Shown here piece by piece: positions 18,019 to 26,880 of a stretch of DNA of 64,000 nucleotides (positions are counted from its first letter, which is position 1; every line of letters starts with the position of its first letter). The DNA lies in assembly GCF_030680185.1 (NCBI RefSeq), contig NZ_JAUXVZ010000055.1, positions 124,001-188,000 on the forward strand, in the 5' to 3' direction. A program made the position numbers and the translations under genes. Origin of the DNA: Phenylobacterium sp. GTDB lineage: Bacteria > Pseudomonadota > Alphaproteobacteria > Caulobacterales > Caulobacteraceae. The notes beneath the pieces were generated by a model. The model saw only the letters and a program-made list of their open reading frames with translations, had not been told where the DNA came from and did not search any database.

Positions 18019-18851
18019 CGGACCTCGACCAGCCCATGGCCCCCGAGCCCGCGTTCGAGCCGGCCAAGGACTCGACGAACGACTATGTGATCGAGGTCGC
18101 GGGCCTGCGCTCACAGTTCGGCGACCATGTGGTGCATGACGGCCTCGACCTGAATGTGCGTCGGGGCGAGATCGTCGCCGTGGTCGGCGGATCGGGATCT
18201 GGCAAGTCGGTGCTGCTGAACACCATCATCGGCCTCAAGTCGCCCGAGGGCGGCACGGTCAAGGTTTTCGGCCAGGATGTGGACAAGGCGCGTGAAACCG
18301 CGGGACTGGAACGCCGCTGGGGCGTTCTCTTCCAGCACGGCGCGCTCTTTTCCAACCTGACTGTGCGCGAGAACGTCGAGGCGCCCATGCGCGAACACAC
18401 CCGCCTGTCCACCCGCGAGATGGAAGAACTGGCCGATCTCAAGATCGCCCTGGTCGGCCTGCGGCCCGACGCCGGCGCCTTGAAGCCGGCCGAACTGTCC
18501 GGCGGCATGCGCAAGCGGGCGGCCCTGGCTCGGGCCCTTGCGCTCGACCCGGACCTGCTCTTTCTGGACGAGCCTACGGCCGGCCTTGACCCCATCGGCG
18601 CCGGCGCCTTCGACGAACTGATCCGCGACCTTTCCGACAGCCTTCACCTTACGGTCTTCATGATCACCCACGACCTCGACAGCCTTTATGCGATCACCGA
18701 CCGCGTCGCCGTGGTCGCCGACAAGAAGGTGATCGTCCAGGCCCCGGTGACGGAGCTGGAGACCTCCGACCACCCCTGGATCCAGGAGTACTTCCTGGGT
18801 CCGCGCGGACGCGCCGCCGCCAAGGCCCGCGTCCAGGCGAGAGAGGCCTGA
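18015..18851 (+). CDS. MlaF-type ABC transporter ATP-binding protein
   Basis: The 278-residue product has Walker A GGSGSGKS (~residues 57-64), the signature LSGGMRKRAALARALA (~160-175), Walker B LLFLDEPTAGLDP (~182-194) and the switch histidine in MITHDLDS. GGMRKR instead of GGQ(R/Q)QR is typical of Mla/MCE ATPases. Translation starts at TTG overlapping the permease stop. It energises the MCE lipid transporter at the inner face of the cytoplasmic membrane. Confidence 0.93.
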   Translation: MTDLDQPMAPEPAFEPAKDSTNDYVIEVAGLRSQFGDHVVHDGLDLNVRRGEIVAVVGGSGSGKSVLLNTIIGLKSPEGGTVKVFGQDVDKARETAGLERRWGVLFQHGALFSNLTVRENVEAPMREHTRLSTREMEELADLKIALVGLRPDAGALKPAELSGGMRKRAALARALALDPDLLFLDEPTAGLDPIGAGAFDELIRDLSDSLHLTVFMITHDLDSLYAITDRVAVVADKKVIVQAPVTELETSDHPWIQEYFLGPRGRAAAKARVQAREA

Positions 18852-18853
18852 TC

Positions 18854-19792
18854 ATGGAGAAGAACGCCAACTACGCCCTGGTGGGCCTCTCCACCCTGAT
18901 CCTGTTCGTCGGCCTGGTGATCTTCAGCATCTGGCTGGCCCGCGTCGCCTTCGCCCGGGACTATGACGTCTACGACATCCTGTTCCAGGGCCCAGTCCGC
19001 GGTCTGACGGAGGGCGGCGAGGTGCACTTCAACGGCATCAAGGTCGGCGAAGTGACCGACATCTCGCTGGACCGGACCAATCCCAGCCGCGTCATTTCCC
19101 GGGTCCGGGTGAACTCCGACGTGCCCATCCGCGTGGACTCCTTCGCCACCCTGGAGCCCCAGGGGATCACCGGCCTGAACTATGTGCAGATCACCGCGGG
19201 CACCTCCACGCGGCCCCTGCTCAAGGAGGCCTCGCCCGAAGGTCGGGTGCCGGTCATCCAGAGCCAGCGCAGCACCCTGGCCGACCTGCTCGAAGGCGGC
19301 GGCACGGTGCTGTCGCGCACCGTCGAGGCGCTGGACCGGGTGAACCGCGTGCTGTCGGACGAGAATATCCTGACCCTGGGCGCCGCCATTTCCGACGCCC
19401 AGGCCGTGACCGCCGAACTGCGCGAGCGCAAGGCCATCATCGCCGACGCGCAGGTGGCCCTGCAGAATATCGGCGAGGCCGCCGAGGAGGCGCGCGCCCT
19501 GGCCGCCTCCACCCGCAACATCGTCGACACAGACGGCCGGGCGGCCATGTCCAGCCTGAGCGACGCGGCCGCCGAGACCGAGGCCGCCGCGGCCGACCTG
19601 CGCAAGATCCTGGCCGGACTGGAAGGCCCCACGGCCGATTTCGCCACCTATGGCCTGCCTCAGGTCACCCGGGCCGCCGAGACCCTGCAGGAAGCCGCGG
19701 AGTCGCTGTCGCGCCTGACCAATGAGGTCAGCTCCAATCCCCGCGGCGTCGTCGGCAAGGGGCCGGCCAAGGAAATCGAGGTGAACCCATGA
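18854..19792 (+). CDS. MlaD/MCE-domain substrate-binding protein
   Basis: The 312-residue product has one N-terminal membrane anchor (YALVGLSTLILFVGLVIFSI) and an MCE domain (~residues 35-115, with V-R-G-L-T-E-G-G-E-V-H-F-N-G-I-K-V-G-E-V and the LEPQGITGLNYVQI strand). A long Ala/Glu-rich helical tail follows, where MCE proteins form periplasmic rings or tunnels. It begins 2 bases after the ATPase stop and overlaps the lipoprotein start by 4 bases. It is the periplasmic lipid shuttle of the system. Confidence 0.92.
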   Translation: MEKNANYALVGLSTLILFVGLVIFSIWLARVAFARDYDVYDILFQGPVRGLTEGGEVHFNGIKVGEVTDISLDRTNPSRVISRVRVNSDVPIRVDSFATLEPQGITGLNYVQITAGTSTRPLLKEASPEGRVPVIQSQRSTLADLLEGGGTVLSRTVEALDRVNRVLSDENILTLGAAISDAQAVTAELRERKAIIADAQVALQNIGEAAEEARALAASTRNIVDTDGRAAMSSLSDAAAETEAAAADLRKILAGLEGPTADFATYGLPQVTRAAETLQEAAESLSRLTNEVSSNPRGVVGKGPAKEIEVNP

Positions 19793-20415
19793 TCGCCGCC
19801 CTTCGCGCCCTCGGCCTTACGGCCGTAGCCCTCGCCCTGTCGGCCTGCGTCTCGCTTCTGCCGGACGCCGAGCCCTCGCAGCTCTACCGCCTGGACGCCG
19901 CAATCGACCCGGCCGCCACGGCCGCGCCCTCTGCCCCCACCTTTGGCCTGGTCCTGCCCAGCACCGGGTTCGTTCGGGCGGCGAGCGGCGACCGTATCCT
20001 CACCGTCACCGGTGACGAGGTGGCCTATATCGCCAGCGCCCGCTGGGTCGCCCCGGCCACCAATCTGTTCGACGAGGCGGTCGAGCGCGCCTTCGACGCC
20101 AACACTGGCCCGGCCCGATTGGTCACCCGCGGCGAAATGCGGACGGCCGAGAGCGTCCTTCGGCTCGATGTCCGCCGGTTCGAGGTGGTCTATGACCGCG
20201 GCCAGGGCGCGGCCCCTCTGGTGGTCGTCCGCCTGCGCGCGACCCTGGTCAATCGCGGCGATCGCGCGCTGATCGACGAGGAGGTGTTCGAGGCCGAAGT
20301 CCGCGCCACCGACAACCGCGTCGGCGCCATCGTCGCAGCCTTCGACGAGGGAACCGGCCAGGTGCTGACCCAGCTAGTCGACTGGTCCAACCGGACTGGC
20401 GCGCCGCAAGGCTAG
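19789..20415 (+). CDS. ABC-type transport auxiliary lipoprotein (PqiC/YmbA-like)
   Basis: The 208-residue product has a lipoprotein signal with lipobox LSAC (Cys at residue ~21) and the mature DUF330/PqiC-like fold (PSQLYRLDA after the lipidation site, then ARWVAPATNLFDEAVERAF at ~85-103). PqiC-like lipoproteins sit in the outer membrane and serve as the receiving end of MCE systems. Its position as last gene of the permease-ATPase-MCE operon supports this role. Confidence 0.88.
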   Translation: MIAALRALGLTAVALALSACVSLLPDAEPSQLYRLDAAIDPAATAAPSAPTFGLVLPSTGFVRAASGDRILTVTGDEVAYIASARWVAPATNLFDEAVERAFDANTGPARLVTRGEMRTAESVLRLDVRRFEVVYDRGQGAAPLVVVRLRATLVNRGDRALIDEEVFEAEVRATDNRVGAIVAAFDEGTGQVLTQLVDWSNRTGAPQG

Positions 20416-20433
20416 CGCCAGCGCCGCGATCTT

Positions 20434-21327
20434 CTAGTCGATGCCGTGCTGACGCTTGGCGGCGGTGACCGTGTTCTGCAGCAGGCAGGCGACGGTCATC
20501 AGGCCGACGCCGCCCGGCACCGGCGTAATCCAGCCGGCCACCTCGCGGGCCTCCTTGAAGGCCACGTCGCCCACCAGCTTGGTCTTTCCCGCCGCGGCCT
20601 TTTCCGGATTGTCGAAGGACACGCGGTTGATCCCGACGTCGATCACCGCTGCGCCGGCCTTGATCCAGTCACCGCGGATCATCTGGGGTCGCCCTACGGC
20701 GGCGACGATGATGTCGGCCTGACGACACACCTCCGCCAAGCCCCTGGTGCGGGAATGAGCGATGGTCACCGTGCAGTCGGCCTGCAGAAGCAGTTGCGCC
20801 ACCGGGCGGCCCACCAGGACCGAGCGGCCGACGACCACGGCGGACTTGCCGGTCAGATCGCCCAGGGTCTCGCGCAGCATGATCATGCAGCCGAGCGGCG
20901 TGCAGGGGGTAAGCGCCGGCTCGCCATTGGCCAGGCGGCCGGCATTGACCACGTGCAGCCCGTCCACGTCCTTGTCAGGGCTGATTGCGGCCAGGGCGGC
21001 GCGCTGGTCCAGGTGGCTCGGTAGCGGCAGCTGCAGCAGGATGCCGTGGATGCGCGAATCCTCGTTGAGCCCGGCGATCAGCAGCAGCAGTTCATCGATA
21101 TGCGCATCAGCCGGCAGCCGGTGGGTGACCGAGTGCATGCCGGCGGCCAGGGACTGCTCGCCCTTGGACTTCACATAGACCTGGCTGGCCGGATCATCGC
21201 CGACCACGATCACCGCCAGGCCTGGCTGGACCTCATGGTCCCGGCGCAGGCGCGCGACCTCCTGCGCCACCTCGGCGCGGACGCGTTCGGAATAGATCTT
21301 GCCGTCGATGATCTGGGCCTGGGACAT
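20434..21327 (-). CDS. folD: Bifunctional methylenetetrahydrofolate dehydrogenase / cyclohydrolase
   Basis: The 297-residue product matches FolD throughout: [15 protein letters not shown] with the catalytic Lys (~residue 55), [26 protein letters not shown], the NADP-binding [15 protein letters not shown] and the C-terminal [10 protein letters not shown] (most FolDs have GGVGPMT). It interconverts methylene-, methenyl- and formyl-tetrahydrofolate in the cytoplasm. The ATG at 21327 has GGAG 5 bases upstream; the longer in-frame start does not. PurU at 40.2 kb acts on the product pool but is not linked. Confidence 0.95.
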   Translation of the reverse strand: MSQAQIIDGKIYSERVRAEVAQEVARLRRDHEVQPGLAVIVVGDDPASQVYVKSKGEQSLAAGMHSVTHRLPADAHIDELLLLIAGLNEDSRIHGILLQLPLPSHLDQRAALAAISPDKDVDGLHVVNAGRLANGEPALTPCTPLGCMIMLRETLGDLTGKSAVVVGRSVLVGRPVAQLLLQADCTVTIAHSRTRGLAEVCRQADIIVAAVGRPQMIRGDWIKAGAAVIDVGINRVSFDNPEKAAAGKTKLVGDVAFKEAREVAGWITPVPGGVGLMTVACLLQNTVTAAKRQHGID

Positions 21328-21405
21328 GACGACTCCTGAGGTGAGGCTGTGGCCCGCCACCTAGCCCCTGGCGGCGCGGCGCGCAACGGCGCGAGCTTGC
21401 GCCCT

Positions 21406-21858
21406 TCAGCCGCGGCGCAGCCAGCAGGCCAGGGCCCAGGCGTGGCTGTCGCGGCTGAGCAGGGTCAGGGCTTCGGCCGGTGTGCGCCAGAAGAGGGTGT
21501 GGTCGTCCTCGATCTTCCGCTCTGGGCGCTCGGCCAGGACGTCCACGGCGAAGAAGAGGCCGCGGGTATTGTAGGCCTCCGCCGCGCCATTGACGAAATA
21601 GTGGTCGGCCCGCGTCAGCAGGAAACTGGCTGCGACCTCCAGCCCGCTCTCTTCAACGAATTCGCGGGCCACGGCGACCTCGGCGCTCTCGCCCGGATCG
21701 ATCCCGCCGCCGGGCAGGTCGATGCGGACGGGACCGTCGGCGGGCTCCACCCGAACCAGGGCCACCAGGCCGTCGCGCACGCCGACCCCAAAGGCCACCG
21801 GCCGATCAGGATAGGCGCGGCCGGGTTCGGGAACGCCGAACTGAGGGATGCTAGTCAT
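21406..21858 (-). CDS. Nudix hydrolase
   Basis: The 150-residue product carries a complete Nudix box: G-G-I-D-P-G-E, seven residues, then R-E-F-V-E-E-S-G-L (about residues 55-78), which binds the metal. Nudix enzymes cleave nucleoside diphosphates linked to another group; the substrate is not predictable here. The ATG at 21858 is 1 base after the nuclease stop, so the two genes are translationally coupled. An in-frame start 54 bases upstream lies inside the nuclease gene and lacks family similarity. Confidence 0.9.
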   Translation of the reverse strand: MTSIPQFGVPEPGRAYPDRPVAFGVGVRDGLVALVRVEPADGPVRIDLPGGGIDPGESAEVAVAREFVEESGLEVAASFLLTRADHYFVNGAAEAYNTRGLFFAVDVLAERPERKIEDDHTLFWRTPAEALTLLSRDSHAWALACWLRRG

Positions 21859-21859
21859 A

Positions 21860-22873
21860 TCAGTCGATGGAATAGAGCGCGTCGAACGGATCGACCGCCC
21901 CGGACACCACATCGGCCACCTTGACCGGGCGCCAGCCGACCTGGGAGTCGGCGCTGTCGCGCCAGGCCTCGACGACCAGATCGCGCAGCTCCGAGGCGCC
22001 GGCGCTGGTGCGGGTAAGGACGAAGGCCACGCCCCTAGGGTCTTCAGGCGTAAACGCCCCGGCCTTTTCCAGGGCGTAGAACGGCTCCACCTCGGCGAAG
22101 CCGGTCAGGATGTAATCCACGGTGCGTTGCTCGATCGCACACGCGCAGAGGCGAAGCGGGGTCATGGCTCCCTTGAGATCGGCCAGAGCCACATGGGCCC
22201 GGGTGAACTCGCCCTCGAACACGCCATGGATCCGCGCCTTGGTGTAGCCCTTGGGGTTCGGGTAGTCGCCCCAGCCATTGTAGTGAACGGTGGTGTGCAG
22301 GGGCTGGGCGCCGTCGGCCACATAGTGCGACAGCGAGCCGATCGTCATCTTGAGCAGGCCCTCCCGCAGGGCGCGATCGGTGGCATACCAGGCCCGGCGG
22401 CCCGGATCGGTTTCGCGGGCCTCGGCGGCCACCAGCACCCGCCAATAGGCGAAGTCCAGGGTCAGCTGCTGATACTGATCGACAATGGAATACTGCAGGT
22501 AGCCGGCCTTCCAGCTGTCGGTCCCGGCAGCCTGAAGCAGCTTCTCGTAGTCGGCCCGGGTGGCCGGCAGGGGGGATTCGAACTTCGGACCGCCCATCAC
22601 CAGACCCGCGTCGTCAATGTCGACGAAATGCGCCGCGTCACGGTTGGAGTCGTGGATCTTGCCCGCGCCCTTGGAGCGATCCGGCTCGCGGCTGAGCTCC
22701 CCGATCTGGCTGATGGCCGTCGGATCGCGCAGGAAGGCGGGAATCTCCTCAGGCAGGGCCTCCATGGCCGCCACCCCGATGATGCGATGGCCGTGCCCGC
22801 CCCAGGCCAGGACGTGGCTGGGGGCCATGACGGCCAGGGCCGTCAGGACGAGGGGAAAGATCGCGATCCGCAT
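21860..22873 (-). CDS. Secreted S1/P1-type nuclease
   Basis: The 337-residue product has a signal peptide (MRIAIFPLVLTALAVM...SHVLA) cleaved so that Trp-Gly-Gly-His-Gly-His is the mature N-terminus. In S1/P1 nucleases the N-terminal Trp and nearby His bind zinc. Other ligand segments are DAAHFVDID (~80) and SLSHYVADGAQPLHTTVHYNGWGD split over ~185-208. These trinuclear-zinc enzymes degrade single-stranded RNA and DNA outside the cytoplasm and can be phosphate-scavenging. The ATG at 22873 has GGAG 7 bases upstream. The Nudix gene follows directly, suggesting nucleotide salvage. Confidence 0.88.
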   Translation of the reverse strand: MRIAIFPLVLTALAVMAPSHVLAWGGHGHRIIGVAAMEALPEEIPAFLRDPTAISQIGELSREPDRSKGAGKIHDSNRDAAHFVDIDDAGLVMGGPKFESPLPATRADYEKLLQAAGTDSWKAGYLQYSIVDQYQQLTLDFAYWRVLVAAEARETDPGRRAWYATDRALREGLLKMTIGSLSHYVADGAQPLHTTVHYNGWGDYPNPKGYTKARIHGVFEGEFTRAHVALADLKGAMTPLRLCACAIEQRTVDYILTGFAEVEPFYALEKAGAFTPEDPRGVAFVLTRTSAGASELRDLVVEAWRDSADSQVGWRPVKVADVVSGAVDPFDALYSID

Positions 22874-22884
22874 CAAGGCGACTC

Positions 22885-23475
22885 CTAACCGTTGATCGGC
22901 AGGGCCGCCTCCACCCGCGCGATCCAGGCCTGAACCTTAGGATAGCGCGAAAGGTCGAAGCCGCCCTCGCCTGCCAGCCGGGTATAGGCGACCAGGGTGA
23001 CATCGGCGAGACTGAGCTTATCGCCCACCAGAAACGGCGACGCCGCCAGGGCGTCTTCCAACCGCTGCAGGGCCGCGGCGCCCCGCTCCACCAGCCGCGA
23101 CTCGAGGCTTTCGACGGCCATGCCCTCATAGCGGACCCGGAACCGGGCCACCGCCACATAGGGCTCGTGGCTGTATTGCTCCCAGAACATCCATTCCAGC
23201 ATCTGGGCGCGGGCATAGGCGTCGGACGGGATCAGGTCCGAGCCTTCGGCCAGATGCAGGATGATCGCGTTGGACTGGGCCAGCGGCCGGCCATCGGACA
23301 GAATCACCACCGGAACCTGGCCCGCGGGATTTAGCGCCAGGAATTGCGGCGTGCGCGTTTCGCCCTTCAGCAGGTCGATCTCGATCCATTCATAGTCGAG
23401 ACCCAGCCGCTCGGCTGTCCACTTCACCTTCAGGCAATTGCCCGAGATGGAATCCCCATAGATTCTAAGGCTCAT
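22885..23475 (-). CDS. Glutathione S-transferase
   Basis: The 196-residue product has the N-terminal thioredoxin fold (MSLRIYGDSISGNCLKVK, then GQVPVVILSDGRPLAQSNAI with the cis-Pro and Glu/Gln-Ser glutathione contacts at ~50-68) and the all-helical C-terminal domain (FLVGDKLSLADVTLVAY at ~148-164). It is complete, unlike the remnant at 477-665. It conjugates or isomerises using glutathione in the cytoplasm; the exact class is uncertain. It lies 11 bases upstream of the nuclease gene and probably heads a GST-nuclease-Nudix transcript. Confidence 0.9.
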   Translation of the reverse strand: MSLRIYGDSISGNCLKVKWTAERLGLDYEWIEIDLLKGETRTPQFLALNPAGQVPVVILSDGRPLAQSNAIILHLAEGSDLIPSDAYARAQMLEWMFWEQYSHEPYVAVARFRVRYEGMAVESLESRLVERGAAALQRLEDALAASPFLVGDKLSLADVTLVAYTRLAGEGGFDLSRYPKVQAWIARVEAALPING

Positions 23476-23643
23476 CGCTCGCCTCCCTGACTGCTCGCCA
23501 GACTGCTGATATCTGACCTAGTGCAGGCGCCAAGCCCGTTTGACTCCGGGCGCCACGGGAAGACCTCAATTGAACGGGTTGCGAGGCCAGGCTTTGCCAG
23601 CTACCCACTGGCCACCGACTTAACGACGCAGGATGACGCCGCC

Positions 23644-24126
23644 ATGCGACGCCGCCTCGCCGCCCTGGCGGCCCTACCCTTCCTGGCTCTGGCTTCCAGT
23701 TCCCAGGCCGCGACCAGCGACCCGATCGGCGATCTGATCGTAGGCGCGATGACCGGGGGGCTCCCGGGCACGCCCGCCTATCGGATGCGGGCCACCCTCT
23801 ATCATGCGGGCGCCGCCGGCGTCGGCGCGCTGGACTCCCTGGGCTGCAAGGTCGTCGCCATGCGGACCGCAGCCATCGACAAGGCGCTGATCCCCCGCCG
23901 CACCGTCCTGTTCATCAAGGAGACCGTCGGTCTGCCGATGCCCGACGGCAGCGTCCACGACGGCTACTGGTACGCCTCCGACGTAGGCGGTTCGATCAAG
24001 GGTGAGAAGATCGACCTCTTTACCGGCCATGGACGGTCCTCCATGAAGCCGATGATGCCCCTGAACCTCTCGGAACTGACCGTCACCAAGGTCGGCGAGT
24101 TCAAGGGCTGCCCTCCCGGCAAATAG
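23644..24126 (+). CDS. Exported 3D-domain protein
   Basis: The 160-residue product has a signal peptide (MRRRLAALAALPFLALASSSQA) and a C-terminal 3D domain with the three-aspartate pattern: DGYWYASDVGGSIKGEKIDLF (Asp residues around 110-130). The 3D fold is a double-psi barrel related to the lytic transglycosylase MltA and resuscitation factors, so an envelope or peptidoglycan role is likely. The MltA substrate-binding domain itself is missing. The ATG at 23644 is chosen by the signal peptide; the longer in-frame start at 23521 adds 41 unlikely residues. Confidence 0.8.
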   Translation: MRRRLAALAALPFLALASSSQAATSDPIGDLIVGAMTGGLPGTPAYRMRATLYHAGAAGVGALDSLGCKVVAMRTAAIDKALIPRRTVLFIKETVGLPMPDGSVHDGYWYASDVGGSIKGEKIDLFTGHGRSSMKPMMPLNLSELTVTKVGEFKGCPPGK

Positions 24127-24195
24127 GCCCGACGCCGGCCGACCGCCTTCCTCCTCCTGACGACCGCTTTCGGCCCGTTCCCGAGGAGAAGACGC

Positions 24196-24747
24196 ATGCC
24201 TGCATCCGAGTTCCATCCACATCTGTTCGTGATCACCGGCGGACCTGGCGCCGGCAAGACGGCCCTGATCGACGCCCTCCGCGCCCAGGGGGAGATCTGT
24301 ATCGGCGAGGCGGGTCGCGCGGTCATCCGTGAGCAACGCGCCATCGGCGGCACCGCCCTGCCCTGGGCTGACCGGGACGCCTACTGGCGCGCCATGTTCG
24401 AGAAAGACCTGGCGGCGTATCGCGCCGCCTCGGCGACGCGGCGCCGCACCTTCTTTGACCGTGGCCTACCGGACCTGATGGGTTATGCGGCCCTGGAGGG
24501 CCTTAGCCCGCCGACGTCCGGGGTGAAGGCGATCGAGCAGGCGCGATATGCCGACCTGGTGTTCACCGCCCCGCCCTGGCGACAGATCTACGCCCAGGAC
24601 GCCGAACGCAAACAGGACTGGACCGAGGCCGTCAGAACCTATGACGCTGTAACCCAGGTCTATGTCGATCGCGGCTATCGCCTGCTCGAACTGCCGCGTT
24701 CCAGCGTGGAAGAGCGCGTCCGCTTCGTGCTCGACGCCGCCGCCTGA
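24196..24747 (+). CDS. P-loop ATPase, AAA_28-like
   Basis: The 183-residue product has Walker A GGPGAGKT (residues 15-22), a GEAGRAVIREQRAIGG segment and FFDRGLPDLMGYA, where the Asp-Arg pair is typical of the AAA_28 / NadR-kinase-like group. Such proteins are probably small-molecule kinases or NTPases; no substrate can be named. GAGGAGAAGACGC gives a good ribosome binding site before the ATG. The stop abuts the fpr stop (TGATCA), so the genes are convergent with no gap. Confidence 0.8.
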   Translation: MPASEFHPHLFVITGGPGAGKTALIDALRAQGEICIGEAGRAVIREQRAIGGTALPWADRDAYWRAMFEKDLAAYRAASATRRRTFFDRGLPDLMGYAALEGLSPPTSGVKAIEQARYADLVFTAPPWRQIYAQDAERKQDWTEAVRTYDAVTQVYVDRGYRLLELPRSSVEERVRFVLDAAA

Positions 24748-25560
24748 TCAGGTCTCGACGAAGGCCTTTTCCAGCACGAAGTCGCCGGGCTTGGCGATGG
24801 AGCCTTCCTCGAAGCCGCGCTCGATGAGCATGGCCTTGAGATCGGCAAGCACGCCGGGGCCGCCGCAGAGCATCAGCCGGTCCACGGTGGGATCCAGTGG
24901 CGGCACGCCCAGATCTTCAAACAGCTTGCCCGAGGCGATCAGGTCGGTGATCCGGCCCTCGGTCTTGAAGGGCTCGCGCGTCACGGTGGGATAGTAGCGC
25001 AGCTTGTCGCCGATCACCTCGGAGAGGATCTCGTCCTTGGCCAGGTCTTCCTCGAACAGCTCGCGATAGTTCAGGTCGGCCACATTGCGAACCGTGTGGG
25101 TGACGATGGCCTCGTCGAAGCGCTCATAGACCTCGGGATCGCGGGCGAGCGACAGCCAGGGCGCAAGGCCGGTCCCTGTGCCGAGCATGTAGAGGCGCTT
25201 GCCGGGCTTCAGGCCGTCCAGCACCAGGGTGCCGGTGGGCTTGCGGCCGATCAGCACCTGATCGCCCACCTGGATCTTCTGCAGGCGCGAGGTCAGCGGG
25301 CCGTCGGGCACTTTGATGGAATAGAATTCCAGCTCCTCGTGCCAGGCCGGGCTGGCGATGGAATAGGCTCGCAGCAGGGGCTTGCCGTCGACTTCCAGGC
25401 CGACCATCACGAACTGGCCGCTGGAGAACCGCAGGGACGGATCGCGGGTGGTGCGGAACGAGAACAGGCTGTCGGTCCAATGCTGGACCCAGGTCACGGT
25501 CTCCAGATGGAAGGCCCCGGCCTTCTTCGGGGCCGGCGCGGCCACGGTCACGTCAGTCAT
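24748..25560 (-). CDS. fpr: Ferredoxin/flavodoxin-NADP reductase
   Basis: The 270-residue product is an FNR-type flavoprotein. The FAD-binding motif is R-A-Y-S-I-A-S (~residues 66-72), the NADP pyrophosphate motif GTGTGLAPWLS is at ~122-132, MLCGGP is at ~226 and the C-terminus is A-F-V-E-T. It moves electrons between NADPH and ferredoxin in the cytoplasm. It lies 58 bases after cysH on the same strand. No CysJ-type sulfite reductase flavoprotein is visible, so it may feed CysI through a ferredoxin. That link is inference. Confidence 0.93.
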   Translation of the reverse strand: MTDVTVAAPAPKKAGAFHLETVTWVQHWTDSLFSFRTTRDPSLRFSSGQFVMVGLEVDGKPLLRAYSIASPAWHEELEFYSIKVPDGPLTSRLQKIQVGDQVLIGRKPTGTLVLDGLKPGKRLYMLGTGTGLAPWLSLARDPEVYERFDEAIVTHTVRNVADLNYRELFEEDLAKDEILSEVIGDKLRYYPTVTREPFKTEGRITDLIASGKLFEDLGVPPLDPTVDRLMLCGGPGVLADLKAMLIERGFEEGSIAKPGDFVLEKAFVET

Positions 25561-25618
25561 AACGTCGTCTTTCTATTCAGACGCCCTGTTCCAGGCGTCG
25601 ATCAGATTTGGGCGCAGG

Positions 25619-26374
25619 TCAGATGTCGCCGCCGACATTGGCCGACCCGCCAGCGGCCGTCGTGATCCCAGGCGCGCGGGCGACATGTATGCCGCATTCG
25701 CTCTTTTGCGAACCCTGCCAGCGACCGGCGCGGACATCCTGCCCGTCTTCCACCGGCGAGGTGCAGGGCCAGCAACCGATCGAGGGAAACCCTTGCGCCA
25801 CCAGGGGGTGGGGCGGCAGGTCGTGGGCCAGGACATAGGCGTCCAGGTCTTCCTTGCCCCAGTTGGCCAGGGGATTGAACTTCACGTGCGGATCGGCCTC
25901 CTCGACCACCCGCAGCGACAGGCGATCGCCCCCGTGGAAGCGCTTGCGGCCCGTGATCCAGGCGTCGAATTCGCCAAGCGCCCGGTCCAGCGGCAGGACC
26001 TTGCGGATATGGCAACAGCCGTCCACGTCGGTCTTCCAGAGCTTGGCCTCGGGATCGGCCACGGCCAGATCCTGGTAATGCGGACGCAGGTCGCGCACGT
26101 CGGTCAGGCCCAGACGAGCGGCCAGGTTGCGCCTGTAATCCAGCGTCTGGCCAAAGAGCATGCCGGTGTCCAGGAACAGGATCGGAATGTCCTTGCTGAC
26201 CTGGGCGGCCAGATGCAGCAGCACGGCCGATTCCGCCCCGAAGGACGAGACCATGGCCAGCTTGTCGCCGAACTCGCGGTGGGCGGCGGCGATGATGGCG
26301 GTCGGTTCGGCGTGGCGCAGTTCGGCGTCGAGCCGGTCTGCGATCGATGGCCGATCGGTCTGATCATAGGCCAT
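25619..26374 (-). CDS. cysH: Adenylyl-sulfate (APS) reductase, iron-sulfur type
   Basis: The 251-residue product has the PAPS-reductase fold with SSFGAESAVLLHL (~43-55) and the catalytic ECGIH motif (Cys227). Two cysteine pairs, Cys120-Cys121 and Cys201-x-x-Cys204, are the 4Fe-4S ligands that mark APS reductases, as opposed to PAPS reductases that lack them. It reduces activated sulfate to sulfite using thioredoxin. The ATG at 26374 lies 6 bases after GGAGG. A GTG at 26380 overlaps the DUF934 stop and is too close to that site. Confidence 0.94.
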   Translation of the reverse strand: MAYDQTDRPSIADRLDAELRHAEPTAIIAAAHREFGDKLAMVSSFGAESAVLLHLAAQVSKDIPILFLDTGMLFGQTLDYRRNLAARLGLTDVRDLRPHYQDLAVADPEAKLWKTDVDGCCHIRKVLPLDRALGEFDAWITGRKRFHGGDRLSLRVVEEADPHVKFNPLANWGKEDLDAYVLAHDLPPHPLVAQGFPSIGCWPCTSPVEDGQDVRAGRWQGSQKSECGIHVARAPGITTAAGGSANVGGDI

Positions 26375-26376
26375 GG

Positions 26377-26880
26377 TCACCCTCCTTCGCGCTCCAGGAA
26401 GGCCGGCGCCCGGGCGTCGGCGGCGCGTTGATAGACGTGGCGATGCCGGCTCACGGCGTGGGCCCAGATGTCCGGGGTTGAGCCGTCAGACGGTTCGAAG
26501 GCGTTGAAGCCGCAGCGGACCATGAAGCCCGCCTGCTCACGGAACACGTCGCCCACGGCGCGGATTTCGCCCGCATAGTCCAGCCGCTCGCGCAGCAGCC
26601 GCGCCGAGGTGAAGCCCCGCCCGTCGCGGAACTTGGGGAAGGCGACGGCCACCACGGCGATCCGCGGCAGGTCATAGGCCAGGGCCTCGACCTCCTCGTC
26701 CGGCTCCAGTCGCACGCCGACGGCGCGGCCTTCAGCCAGCAGGCGCTCACCCTCGGCCTGGAAGCGGGTGAACGAGATGATCACGTCGCCCAGCGGCAGG
26801 CCCTCATCGTCCGTAACGGCGGTGAACGGGTCGTTGGCCAGGACGAACCGGCCCGCGTCGAGCTTAATGAGCGTCGGCAT
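26377..26880 (-). CDS. DUF934 protein of the sulfite-reduction operon
   Basis: The 167-residue product starts MPTLIKLDAGRFVLAND and contains ALAYDLPRIAVVAVAFPKFRDGRGFTSARLLRER split over ~70-105, the DUF934 core. The family is nearly always found beside cysI and cysH and is assumed to assist sulfite reduction, without a proven biochemical role. It overlaps the cysI end by 17 bases and abuts cysH, so it is clearly within the operon. The longer in-frame start lies inside cysI. Confidence 0.9.
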   Translation of the reverse strand: MPTLIKLDAGRFVLANDPFTAVTDDEGLPLGDVIISFTRFQAEGERLLAEGRAVGVRLEPDEEVEALAYDLPRIAVVAVAFPKFRDGRGFTSARLLRERLDYAGEIRAVGDVFREQAGFMVRCGFNAFEPSDGSTPDIWAHAVSRHRHVYQRAADARAPAFLEREGG